A stretch of 46,223 bases of DNA, taken from Candidatus Epulonipiscioides gigas. Lineage in GTDB: Bacteria > Bacillota > Clostridia > Lachnospirales > Cellulosilyticaceae. Within the stretch, counting starts at the first letter, position 1. The number at the start of each line of letters is the position of its first letter. The stretch lies in assembly GCA_001983555.1 (NCBI GenBank), contig LJHE01000066.1, positions 1-46,223 of the forward strand, in the 5' to 3' direction. Of this stretch, positions 1 through 8,595 are shown piece by piece. The notes beneath the pieces are model-generated. The model made no database searches. It had not been told where the DNA came from and was given only the letters and a program-made list of their open reading frames with translations. The position numbers and the translations under genes were made by a program.

Positions 1-37
1 CATAAAGAAATCAATCTTTTTGAAAGGAGAAGCAAGC

Positions 38-709
38 ATGAAATTTCGACATGAATATAAACATGTATTAACTTATTCAGAATACATAGCTCTAAGAAGC
101 AGACTTAAAGTAATTTGTAAGAAAGATAATAACGCTAATGAAAATTCTGAATATTTAATAAGGAGCTTATATTTTGATAACTATAACAATAAAGCTCTTA
201 TGGAAAAAATTGATGGAGTAAATCGTCGTGAAAAGTTTAGAATTAGATATTATAATGATAATGTAGATTTTATTAGACTAGAAAAAAAATCCAAAATTAA
301 TGGATTATGTAACAAACAAAGCTCAAATATCTCAAAAGAGCAAGTACAAAGCATTATAGATAACAAGTACGAATTTTTACAGAACCACTCTAATGAGCTA
401 TTTATGGAATTATATTATAAGATGACAGCTCAGCGATTGAAGCCTAAAGTAATAGTAAGCTATAAAAGAGAAGTATTTATATATCCTGCTGGAAATGTGA
501 GATTGACATTGGATACAGATATAAGAACAGGCTTATCATCATTAGATTTTTTAAATCCAAATAGTCCCACAATTAAAGCAGGAAACAACATTCTTTTAGA
601 AGTCAAATATGACGAATTTTTACCTGAATTTATTAGACAAACCATTCAAATTGGTGGACGAAGTCACAGTGCTTTTTCAAAATATGCAGCAAGTAGAATG
701 TATTATTAG
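38..709 (+). CDS. VTC domain-containing polyphosphate polymerase-like protein
   Basis: 223 aa. The VTC domain is the catalytic tunnel domain of the yeast vacuolar polyphosphate polymerase and binds triphosphate/polyphosphate through many basic residues. Visible conserved blocks: RHEYK (residues 4-8), SLYFDN (43-48), REKFRIRYY (64-72), RLEKK (80-84), KPKVIVSYKRE (135-145), RLTLDTDIR (155-163), LEVKYDEFLP (187-196) and SKYAASR (214-220). No signal peptide or membrane segment, so it should be cytoplasmic. A longer reading from a TTG at position 20 is possible, but AAAGGAGA at 23-30 is correctly spaced for the ATG at 38 and lies inside the longer version, so ATG 38 is chosen. It is followed after 15 nt by a DUF4956 gene and then a CotH gene, a cassette seen repeatedly in bacteria. 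Polyphosphate synthesis itself is inferred from the family. Confidence 0.88.
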   Translation: MKFRHEYKHVLTYSEYIALRSRLKVICKKDNNANENSEYLIRSLYFDNYNNKALMEKIDGVNRREKFRIRYYNDNVDFIRLEKKSKINGLCNKQSSNISKEQVQSIIDNKYEFLQNHSNELFMELYYKMTAQRLKPKVIVSYKREVFIYPAGNVRLTLDTDIRTGLSSLDFLNPNSPTIKAGNNILLEVKYDEFLPEFIRQTIQIGGRSHSAFSKYAASRMYY

Positions 710-724
710 ATAGGGGGATTTTTA

Positions 725-1396
725 ATGAATTTTAATGATATTTTTAAAAGTAGTTTTCTTGATAATGTAACAGCAATATCTTTTATAGATATGACTTTAG
801 CAATCTTATTATCATTTGCAATAGGATTATTTATTATGGCGGTATACAAAAAAACTTATAGAGGTGTAATGTATTCTCAAAGTTTTAGTGTTGCTCTTAT
901 GGCAATGTCTATGATTACCACAATTTTAATTTTGGCTGTAACAAGTAATGTTGTTCTTTCTCTTGGTATGGTTGGTGCATTGTCTATTGTACGTTTTAGA
1001 ACAGCAATTAGAGAACCACTTGATATAGCATTTGTATTTTGGAGCATCGCAACTGGAATTATTTTAGGCGCTGGATTTACTACTCTTGCTGTATTTGGTT
1101 CAATTATTATAGGGCTTTTATTATTTGTATTTGTAAATAAAAAAGAGAAAGATACGCCTTATATTTTTATAATTAATTGTGTAGGCAATGATAGTGAAAA
1201 AACTGCAATGGATATAATTAAAAAAGAAAGCATTGTAAATATATTAAAGTCAAAAACTGTAAGCGAAGATAATATAGAGCTCACACTAGAACTTAGACTT
1301 GGAAATGAAAATACTGATTTTGTAAATAAAATTACTTCTGTTGATGGCGTAAAAAATGCAATTTTAGTTACTTATAACGGAGATTATGCTGGCTAA
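725..1396 (+). CDS. DUF4956 domain-containing membrane protein
   Basis: 223 aa with about four hydrophobic segments in the first 140 residues (roughly 18-41, 54-75, 77-90 and 102-138) and a soluble C-terminal domain of about 80 residues. The stretch SLGMVGALSIVRFRTAIREP between the helices, followed by an FVFWSIATGIILGAG helix, is the hallmark of DUF4956. Molecular function is unknown; by context these proteins accompany VTC-domain polymerases and CotH proteins, perhaps as the membrane partner of the polymerase. The ribosome site AGGGGG lies about 7 nt before ATG 725. The gene is 15 nt after the VTC gene and 12 nt before the CotH gene, so the three are almost certainly co-transcribed. Confidence 0.87.
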   Translation: MNFNDIFKSSFLDNVTAISFIDMTLAILLSFAIGLFIMAVYKKTYRGVMYSQSFSVALMAMSMITTILILAVTSNVVLSLGMVGALSIVRFRTAIREPLDIAFVFWSIATGIILGAGFTTLAVFGSIIIGLLLFVFVNKKEKDTPYIFIINCVGNDSEKTAMDIIKKESIVNILKSKTVSEDNIELTLELRLGNENTDFVNKITSVDGVKNAILVTYNGDYAG

Positions 1397-1408
1397 GGAG
1401 GTAGTTTT

Positions 1409-3301
1409 ATGGATGAAAGAAAGATAAATCTACTGACAATTGTTTTTTTAAGTTTATCTATTATAGTTGCTATTGTCTTAATTTTATTTAGTGCTAACCA
1501 AAAATCTGTGCCTATATCAATGGAGTATGAAACAGAGCTCTTTAATGGTGAAATATTTTCAGTAGATATTATTGCTGATGATGAAACTTGGCAACATATT
1601 ATTGATACAGCTCTTGATGAGCAATATACTCCTGTTGATATTGTTGTAAATGGAACTTTATTTAAACATGTAGGCATTAGACCAAAAGGAAATTCTAGCT
1701 TAAGATTTGTAGCAATGGATCCTGCAACAAACAGATTTAGTTTTAAAATAAAATTTGATGAGTATATAGAAGGTCAAACTTGTTTTGGATTGGATGTGTT
1801 GGCACTAAATAATATTTATGAAGACGATTCTTATATGAGAGAATATCTCAGTTATGATATGATGAATTATGTAAATGCCGATGCTCCTTTGTATGGATAT
1901 GCTGATGTAACTTTAAATAATGAACCTTGGGGACTATATCTTGGACTTGAAACTTATAATACTAGTTTTCAAAAACGAACTTATGGAGATAGTAATGGTT
2001 ATCTTTATAGCGCAAAATTTGCTGACATAGTTGGTGGTCATATGTCTAATATGAATAGTACTGGCTTGGATTTAAAATATATTGATAATAATATTGATAG
2101 CTATGCATCATTTTTTAGTAATGAAGTAGGTTCAAATGCAGACGGAGAAGACAAAATGCGAGTTATTAAAGCAATCGAAGTCTTAAATAATTATGAAAGT
2201 CTTGAAGAACTCGAAAAATATTGGGATATGGAGCAAATTATTCCATATTTAGCAGCTCATACTGTTACAGTGAATGGAGATAGTTTCTCAACTCTTATGT
2301 GTCAAAATTATTTCTTATATGAGCAAGATGGAAAAGTAAGTCTCTTACCTTGGGATTACTCTTCAACATTTGGAATATTATTAATGGCAAATAATGCATC
2401 AGATATTATAAACTTTCCAATTGATACTCCAGTTTATGGTATTGATATTGCAGAGCGACCAATACTAGATGTTGTTTTATCTAATGAAATTTATGCGGAT
2501 AAATACCATAAATATTTAGGTGAGCTCAGTATTTATCTTGATAATATTAAAAATAAATTTACAGAACTTGATTTATTAATAAATGAGTATGTAAAAAATG
2601 ATAGTACAGCTTTTTGCTCATATGAAGAGTTTGAAATTACTCGAGATGAGCTAGAAAAAGCTTTAATTCTACGAGGAGAAAGTATTAAAGGTCAATTAAA
2701 TGGAAGTATTCCATCAACCACAGAAGAACAAAAACTTTACCCTGAAAAATTAATTAATAGTAATAATATTAATCTTAACATTTTAGCTCCTATGCCAGGT
2801 CCTCCAAAAGGTATGAAACCAATGGGGGGAAATGGTCAAATGTCAACGATGCCTCCAAGAGGTAAAGATAGTCAAATGTCAACGATGCGTCCAATGAATG
2901 AAGATGGTCAAATGCCAACGATGCCTCCAATGGATAAAGATAGTCAAATGTCAACGATACCTCCAAGAGGTAAAGATAGTCAAATGTCAAAGATGCCTCC
3001 AATGGGCGTAGATGGTCAAATGCCAACGATGCCTCAAATGGGCGGAAATGGTCAAATGCCAATGATGCCTCAAATGGGTGAAAATGGCCAAATGCCAGAT
3101 ATGGAAGCAATGATGAAAATGATGGAAGAGCAAGGAATAGATATGTCAGATATGATGAATATGATGATGCCATCTGATTCAAATGAAGATGCTCCATCTT
3201 CTATTATATCTACTTCAATAGAAATAATAAAAATGATTGTATTAATAGCAATAACTATATTAACAACAATTTTTATTAAAAAAAGCAGAAAATTAAAGTA
3301 A
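1409..3301 (+). CDS. CotH kinase-like membrane-anchored protein with Met-rich repeats
   Basis: 630 aa. Residues 8-28 form an N-terminal membrane segment. The body (about 45-420) resembles CotH, the atypical protein kinase of Bacillus spore coats: GIRPKGNSS (89-97), NEPWGLYLGLETY (171-183) and LLPWDYSSTFG further on match its conserved blocks. Residues about 473-566 are a Met/Pro/Gly/Gln repeat of 12 aa, then an acidic Met-rich tail, and residues about 605-625 form a second hydrophobic helix followed by KKSRKLK. The protein may therefore be anchored at both ends with the kinase-like domain outside. Start: AAGGAGGT at 1395-1402 sits 6 nt before ATG 1409. Third gene of the VTC-DUF4956-CotH cassette. 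Whether it is an active kinase, and what it phosphorylates, cannot be told from sequence. Confidence 0.87.
   Translation: MDERKINLLTIVFLSLSIIVAIVLILFSANQKSVPISMEYETELFNGEIFSVDIIADDETWQHIIDTALDEQYTPVDIVVNGTLFKHVGIRPKGNSSLRFVAMDPATNRFSFKIKFDEYIEGQTCFGLDVLALNNIYEDDSYMREYLSYDMMNYVNADAPLYGYADVTLNNEPWGLYLGLETYNTSFQKRTYGDSNGYLYSAKFADIVGGHMSNMNSTGLDLKYIDNNIDSYASFFSNEVGSNADGEDKMRVIKAIEVLNNYESLEELEKYWDMEQIIPYLAAHTVTVNGDSFSTLMCQNYFLYEQDGKVSLLPWDYSSTFGILLMANNASDIINFPIDTPVYGIDIAERPILDVVLSNEIYADKYHKYLGELSIYLDNIKNKFTELDLLINEYVKNDSTAFCSYEEFEITRDELEKALILRGESIKGQLNGSIPSTTEEQKLYPEKLINSNNINLNILAPMPGPPKGMKPMGGNGQMSTMPPRGKDSQMSTMRPMNEDGQMPTMPPMDKDSQMSTIPPRGKDSQMSKMPPMGVDGQMPTMPQMGGNGQMPMMPQMGENGQMPDMEAMMKMMEEQGIDMSDMMNMMMPSDSNEDAPSSIISTSIEIIKMIVLIAITILTTIFIKKSRKLK
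2825..3106 (+). repeat. 36-nt in-frame tandem repeat in the CotH-like gene
   Basis: Seven complete units and one partial unit of 12 residues following the pattern G-x-[ND]-[GS]-Q-M-[SP]-x-[MI]-[PR]-x-[MR]. Units differ by substitutions but keep exact length, so reading frame is preserved. The region is low-complexity and likely to vary in copy number between strains. Confidence 0.9.
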
Positions 3302-3307
3302 GCTCAC

Positions 3308-3336
3308 AAAAAACTACTTGACAAAAGTAGTTTTTT
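3308..3336 (+). terminator. Rho-independent terminator after the CotH-like gene
   Basis: Stem AAAACTACTT / AAGTAGTTTT with a five-base loop, ending in six T residues, starting 7 nt after the CotH stop codon. It closes the VTC-DUF4956-CotH operon. Confidence 0.85.
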
Positions 3337-3612
3337 ATTTTAGTATATTTTTAACAACTAAATAATTTTAATACATATATGGTTGAAATTCATAACTATA
3401 AGGGTGCAACAATGAGAAAATTAAATATTATTAATATAATTAAAGTAAATTCTAAGGCTACTTTAATTAACTTTAACTAAAATTTTTTATAAAAATATAG
3501 TCATCTAAATAATTATTTAATCAAGTTCTTACAAAATAAATGCAAAGAGCTTTTTCCTAATATTAATTAATTTTCAAAGCACAATTATAGTAATAATAGG
3601 GAGAATTTAATT
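3337..3612. other. AT-rich intergenic region with a weak 22-codon ORF
   Basis: Very AT-rich stretch that must carry the promoter of the following lipoprotein gene; TATAGT near 3587 is a candidate -10 without a convincing -35. A 22-codon ORF at 3412-3480 (starting MRKLNIINIIK, ending LINFN) follows AAGGGTGCAACA, a poor ribosome site. I do not consider it a gene without expression data. Nothing else is recognisable. Confidence 0.3.
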
Positions 3613-5289
3613 ATGTACATTAAGAAACTTTTTATTATACCACTTTTAGCGTTTACTTTAAGTGGATGTAGTGAAACAAACGATATAAATGAGCACACCC
3701 AAAATCATGGAAGCTCTGATAGTATTTATACTGAAATAGGTACATACCCAATTGTTAAAGAAGGAGAAAGTGATTCTTTTACAGCTTTTGCTCCACTGAG
3801 ACCTAGTGTTACTTCATATAGCTCAGATGTAAATAAATTTACTGCTTATATGGAAGAATTAACAGGTATGACCATAGATTTCACAGAAGTTAGTAGTGTA
3901 GACGCTAAACAAAAATTAAATCTTATGATGACAGGTGGAGATTATACAGATGTAATATTAGGAATGTTTATTACACATTCAGAACTTCTTTTATATGGGC
4001 AACAAGGGATATTTGTGCCACTAAACGATTTAATAGAGCAGTATGCTCCTAATATTAAACAAGCTTTAGATGACAATCCATTAGTTAAAGAGATTTGGAC
4101 ATTAGAAGATGGAAATTTATATACTATTCCACGTATTGGAACTGCAACACATACTTTAACTTCTCATAGAATGTGGTTAAATCAAATTTGGCTAGACAAT
4201 TTAGATCTTGAAATTCCAACAACCACAGAACAATTTTATCAAGTGTTAAAAGCCTTTAAGGAGCAAGATGCAAATGGTAACGGTGACCCTAATGATGAAA
4301 TTCCTTTATCTGGTTCTTTAAGTGGTTGGAATACTGACCCATCAGTTTTTATTTCAAATGCTTTTATTCCTAATTCAACAGCTAGTAAATATATAAATAT
4401 TGATGAAAATGGGAAATTATACTATGTCAAAACTACTGATGAGTGGAAAGAATATTTAAAATATATGAATAAACTTTTCTCTGAAGGATTAATTGACGAG
4501 CTATTATTTTCTCAGGGAAAAGATCAGCTTTTAAAACTAGGGTCAAATCCAACTGAAACAATATTAGGTGCAACAGCTGGCGGTTCGGCGAGTGTTATTA
4601 CTAATATTGCTAATACCGAAAGATGGGAACAATATATTGCTCTAGCACCATTAGAAGGTCCAAATGGAGTAAAATCAGCAGCATTCAGTCCTGATTATGG
4701 AGCATCAGTATTTTCTATGACTAATAAATGTGACAATCCAGAAGCAGTAATACGATATTTTGATTATATGTATACTCAAGAAGGAAGAGATTTAAATACT
4801 CTTGGTGCAGTAGGTGACGGTAGAGTTACATTAGCAAAAGAAGGTCTAAAAAATCTTATAGGCGAACCAGCAAAATATACTAGACTTAGCGAAGGTGAAA
4901 TTCAAAATGTATCATGGAATAGTATGGGACCTTTATATAATCGTACTGGATATGAACTAGCCTATTCTGTAAAAGAAAATACAGATGAAGATATAGAGCA
5001 GGTTTTATATAACTCCGCTGTTAATGACTATATTCCAGTAGCTCAAAATCCTAGTACTATGTTACCCATCTTAGCATATAACAGCGAAGAATCTCGAGTG
5101 ATAGTTGACCTTTTAACTAACATCAATTTATATATCGACCAAGTTACTACTGAATTTATAACTGGACAAAAAGATATAGATGAATATTGGAATGAATATT
5201 TAGAAACGCTTGAGAAAAATGGTTTAAGTAAATATATATCCGTAAATCAATCAGCTTATGACAGGAAACAAGCAAGTTTGAATAAATAA
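3613..5289 (+). CDS. Extracellular solute-binding lipoprotein (family 1, LplA/YtcQ type)
   Basis: 558 aa. A lipoprotein signal peptide with the lipobox LSGC puts the modified cysteine at residue 19, so the mature protein is tethered outside the membrane. The length and the SBP_bac_1-like pattern (LMMTGGDYTDVILGM, then LIEQYAPNIKQALDDNP, YTIPRIGTATH, NGNGDPNDEIPLSG, FSPDYGASVFSM) match the large oligosaccharide-binding proteins that feed LplB/YtcP-type ABC permeases. DANGNGDPNDEIP resembles the calcium-binding loop of this group. No permease or ATPase gene is adjacent, so it is an orphan binding protein here. AGGGAG ends about 9 nt before ATG 3613. Substrate is unknown; a sugar oligomer is the usual inference. 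Confidence 0.9.
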   Translation: MYIKKLFIIPLLAFTLSGCSETNDINEHTQNHGSSDSIYTEIGTYPIVKEGESDSFTAFAPLRPSVTSYSSDVNKFTAYMEELTGMTIDFTEVSSVDAKQKLNLMMTGGDYTDVILGMFITHSELLLYGQQGIFVPLNDLIEQYAPNIKQALDDNPLVKEIWTLEDGNLYTIPRIGTATHTLTSHRMWLNQIWLDNLDLEIPTTTEQFYQVLKAFKEQDANGNGDPNDEIPLSGSLSGWNTDPSVFISNAFIPNSTASKYINIDENGKLYYVKTTDEWKEYLKYMNKLFSEGLIDELLFSQGKDQLLKLGSNPTETILGATAGGSASVITNIANTERWEQYIALAPLEGPNGVKSAAFSPDYGASVFSMTNKCDNPEAVIRYFDYMYTQEGRDLNTLGAVGDGRVTLAKEGLKNLIGEPAKYTRLSEGEIQNVSWNSMGPLYNRTGYELAYSVKENTDEDIEQVLYNSAVNDYIPVAQNPSTMLPILAYNSEESRVIVDLLTNINLYIDQVTTEFITGQKDIDEYWNEYLETLEKNGLSKYISVNQSAYDRKQASLNK

Positions 5290-5309
5290 AATTACTGAGC
5301 TCAATGCTT

Positions 5310-5362
5310 ATAGAAACTTCTTAACGTATCAACTGTAACACATACTTTAATTTCTAAAAGAA
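5310..5362 (+). pseudogene. Relic of a second solute-binding protein gene
   Basis: The block at 5331-5355 (AACTGTAACACATACTTTAA followed by TTTCT) matches 4140-4164 inside the preceding lipoprotein gene at 23 of 25 positions, and flanking bases (CGTAT just upstream, an A-rich stretch downstream) are also similar. In the frame of the parent it would read THTLISKR against THTLTSHR. This looks like the last remnant of a decayed duplicate, though a chance match in AT-rich DNA is not fully excluded. Confidence 0.4.
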
Positions 5363-5374
5363 GCATCAAAAAAT

Positions 5375-5414
5375 CTCTCTCCTATAAGTATTCATATAAG
5401 AGGGAGTATTTTAT
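5375..5414 (+). terminator. Rho-independent terminator after the solute-binding lipoprotein
   Basis: A 12-bp stem (CTCTCTCCTATA with TATAAGAGGGAG, one mismatch and one G-U pair), eight-base loop, then TATTTTATTTT. It separates the lipoprotein gene and its relic from the next transcript. Confidence 0.75.
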
Positions 5415-5501
5415 TTTATCTAAGCATTTTCCTAAAGTATTTTTGCACTTTTATAAACAAAAATACTTGAAATAATTGGCAATAAAATATATTGATAAGT
5501 A

Positions 5502-5530
5502 TTGACTATAAAGTAAAAATATTATACAAT
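5502..5530 (+). promoter_or_regulatory. Sigma-A-type promoter of the propeller-protein gene
   Basis: TTGACT (5502-5507), exactly 17 bases, TACAAT (5525-5530). The -10 lies 50 nt before ATG 5581. Confidence 0.75.
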
Positions 5531-5580
5531 ATATTGGTAATATGTAACAAAATTTACATTTTTTAAAAGGAGATTGAATT

Positions 5581-8577
5581 ATGAAATTAGGAAAATTTAT
5601 GACTGTTGCTGCGGCTTTGAGTGCTCTGTGTGTACATATTAATGCATCTGAAATTGAAAACATTAGTACTAAAGAATATTGTGAGATATTACAACGAGAA
5701 ACTGTAACATCTAAAGATTATGTAGAATGGACTCAATTTGCTCCAGGAAATGCCGGATATTCTGAAAGCATTTTTATACATCCAACAGACCCAAACACAA
5801 TTTTTAACTTTCCAGACATGCATAATACATACCGCTCACTTGATGGGGGAATAAATTGGCACACAGTATTAAATAGTGATTGGTCTGCAAGACAACAAAT
5901 GTCTAGGGTTTATGGGGTAGACTTTTCAAGACAAGACGAAAATTTTGGAATGTGTATTAATTGGCAAGGAGTGTATACAACCAAAGACAAAGGAGCAACT
6001 TGGGAGTATTACAATCAAACTATTCCTGGTTCATATAGTGCTGTAACAGTTGATCCAAATGATGATAATATATGGTATTTAGGTTCTGGAAATTTCTGGG
6101 ATACTAAAGGTAACCATAATACGCTCGCAATTCCTCATGGAAAAAAGGCTAAAAATACAGGTGAGTTATATAAAACAACTGATAAAGGAGAAACTTGGAC
6201 TTTAATACCAAATACAGGCATTCCATCTCAAGCAACTTTTAGTAAAATTTATGTAAGTCCTGATGAGCCTAACTTAATTATTGCTTCAACAAGTTATGGA
6301 TTATATAAAACAACTAATGGACAAAATTTTACCAAAATAACTTCTATTGAAGAAGAACACGGAGCAGACAGCAACTTAGTTCGTGATTTAGCAGTATATG
6401 TAGACAAAGAAACAAATGCTACTACATTATATACAATAAATCAAATTCGTTATGAAGTAGTTGATGGCACAATTATATCAAAAGGTGGGGTTTTAAAAAG
6501 TACTGACTTTGGTGAGACTTGGGAAAATATTACTGGAAATTTAGGGATTGATTTTAAATCATTATCTGAGTCTTCTTTAGAAACAGCCAAATTTATAAAT
6601 GGTTGGTTTCCCAGTTTTTATAAAAAATACTTTGGCACTTCAACAAAATATAATGAAGTAGTTCAAAGCTTACCAACAAATTTTATACACAATCTTGAAA
6701 GAATAGTTGTTGACCCAACAGACCCAAATAAAATATATGTACAACATAATGCTAAGCACTCAGCATCAACATTTGTTGGTGATATTTGGAGAACACAAGA
6801 TGGTGGCAAAACTTGGACTATAGCAACTAGAGTTGGGAAAGGTTGGACAGATGATGCAGCATATTGGAAATCTATTGGACAAGAGCATAATATCAATGTA
6901 GCTCTGAACTATGTTGGTTCTAGGTATTACAATGACCAATATGATACACAAGCAGCAAGAGATTTGGACATAGATGCCAATGGAAATGTATATGCTATGT
7001 TTAGAAATTTTGTAAAATCAACAGATGGTGGAGATACTTGGAGTCAGCTCGATGCATTTGAAACTCCAGACGGAAATTGGGTTGGAACAGGTGCAAGTAA
7101 TATGCCCGGTGGATATATTGCAACAGACCCATATTTTAGAGATACCAATTTAATGTTTTTAATCTCTGGTGAAAATGGTTTATTTAAAAGAATGGATGAT
7201 GCTGATACTGTAAAACCAAATAGCACATCTATAAAACATATTACAGGAGCACCTGAATCACCTGCTCAAGTGGCATTTTCTCCAACAGATATAAATACTA
7301 TGTATATGACAATTTATCGTCAAGACCATAATGGAGAATTTTTAAAGTCAACTGATGGTGGTATGACGTGGAATGCCATTTCAAGATGGTATGAATTGGA
7401 TGGAAGTATATATGATGGAATGTACCCGAAATCCTTGATGGTGGAACCAACAGATGACCAAACTATCTATTTTTCAAACTCAACACATATAACATTTGAA
7501 GTATCAGGACCTGCTCAAATTGGTGATATGGGCGGAGTATATAAATCTACAGATGGAGGATATACTTGGAGCAGAAATATAACAGGGCTACCTAATACTG
7601 CGAGCGTATTTAGCTTAGCTCGTAAATCTCCAACAGAGTTTTTTGCTGGTGTAACTGCTGAAAAAGAAATTGTTGTTCCAAATGATAGCTTTAATACAAA
7701 TTCATTTAATAATTGGAGTTTAGTCGGCGAACAAAGCGAAGCAAATATTATAACTACAAAACAAATTCAAACTAATACAGGTGATTTTATTAAAACACAA
7801 ACTGTTGCAGCTCTTAAAGGTAATGGTATAGGTTTTGAGCAACAAATTAATAATTTAGAGCCTAATACAAAATATTATCTCTCTGTTATAACAAAAGCTG
7901 AAGAAGGTGAAAGTGCTACAATATATGTTAAAAATACCAACGGTGAGCTTATTGATGAAACTGATTTTGCAAATTATAAGTCATCTGATGTAAAAGGAGT
8001 ATTTTTTGAAACTGGAGATCATGAAACATCTATTATAATTGGAGCTACAAAAAAATCAGGTATTGGTGAAGTATATTTAGATGAATTTCTTATAAGACCT
8101 ATTGGTGGTTTGTATAAATCAACAGATGCAACCGAAACTTGGACAGAAGTTTTAACTTTCCCTAAAGTTTCTCAAGTTAATGAAATAAAAATAGTTAATG
8201 ATAAAATATATATTACAGCTGGAGAGCGCTTAGCAGGTGGTGATGTTGGAGGCTTATGGGTAAGTGAGGATAATGGAGATACTTGGAAAAAGCTTTTTGA
8301 AATGCCATATGTCATGAATATAGAAATAGACCCATATAATCCAGAGAGAATGCTGCTGCTCGTAGCTGATGATAACGGAGTATATCAACCAATCAACTCT
8401 GGACTTTATTTAAGCCATGATGGCGGAGAAACTTGGGACAAAATTAATAAAGGATTTGGAAATCCTTCTCAATTATATGATATGGCATTTGATCCAGATC
8501 CTGAAAAAGGATATAGAATTTGGGCAACCAGTAATGGTGGTGGATTTTATCAAGGAACCATTACAAACAAGCCCTAA
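5581..8577 (+). CDS. Secreted Asp-box beta-propeller protein (GH74/sialidase-like)
   Basis: 998 aa. Residues 1 to about 23 look like a signal peptide (KLGKFMTVAAALSALCVHINAS). I count about twelve Asp-box/BNR turns of the S/T-x-D-x-G-x-T-W type, e.g. RSLDGGINW, KSTDFGETW, KSTDGGDTW, KSTDGGYTW, VSEDNGDTW and LSHDGGETW, spread along the whole chain, as in the two seven-bladed propellers of GH74 xyloglucanases; sialidase-like and VPS10-type proteins share them. Residues about 700-840 are different: a DSFNTNSFNNWSLVGE start and EVYLDEFLIRP end typify a CBM4/9/22-like jelly roll, inserted between Asp-box turns. There is no dockerin or sortase signal, so the protein is probably freely secreted. AAAAGGAG precedes ATG 5581. 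Glucan hydrolysis is inferred, not shown. Confidence 0.82.
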   Translation: MKLGKFMTVAAALSALCVHINASEIENISTKEYCEILQRETVTSKDYVEWTQFAPGNAGYSESIFIHPTDPNTIFNFPDMHNTYRSLDGGINWHTVLNSDWSARQQMSRVYGVDFSRQDENFGMCINWQGVYTTKDKGATWEYYNQTIPGSYSAVTVDPNDDNIWYLGSGNFWDTKGNHNTLAIPHGKKAKNTGELYKTTDKGETWTLIPNTGIPSQATFSKIYVSPDEPNLIIASTSYGLYKTTNGQNFTKITSIEEEHGADSNLVRDLAVYVDKETNATTLYTINQIRYEVVDGTIISKGGVLKSTDFGETWENITGNLGIDFKSLSESSLETAKFINGWFPSFYKKYFGTSTKYNEVVQSLPTNFIHNLERIVVDPTDPNKIYVQHNAKHSASTFVGDIWRTQDGGKTWTIATRVGKGWTDDAAYWKSIGQEHNINVALNYVGSRYYNDQYDTQAARDLDIDANGNVYAMFRNFVKSTDGGDTWSQLDAFETPDGNWVGTGASNMPGGYIATDPYFRDTNLMFLISGENGLFKRMDDADTVKPNSTSIKHITGAPESPAQVAFSPTDINTMYMTIYRQDHNGEFLKSTDGGMTWNAISRWYELDGSIYDGMYPKSLMVEPTDDQTIYFSNSTHITFEVSGPAQIGDMGGVYKSTDGGYTWSRNITGLPNTASVFSLARKSPTEFFAGVTAEKEIVVPNDSFNTNSFNNWSLVGEQSEANIITTKQIQTNTGDFIKTQTVAALKGNGIGFEQQINNLEPNTKYYLSVITKAEEGESATIYVKNTNGELIDETDFANYKSSDVKGVFFETGDHETSIIIGATKKSGIGEVYLDEFLIRPIGGLYKSTDATETWTEVLTFPKVSQVNEIKIVNDKIYITAGERLAGGDVGGLWVSEDNGDTWKKLFEMPYVMNIEIDPYNPERMLLLVADDNGVYQPINSGLYLSHDGGETWDKINKGFGNPSQLYDMAFDPDPEKGYRIWATSNGGGFYQGTITNKP

Positions 8578-8595
8578 ACCTCCTATGGGGATATT

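Noticed and set aside
2790-3197. 135-codon minus-strand open frame with regular repeats
   Set aside because: Mirror of the Met-rich repeat in the CotH-like gene; periodic codons keep the opposite strand open.
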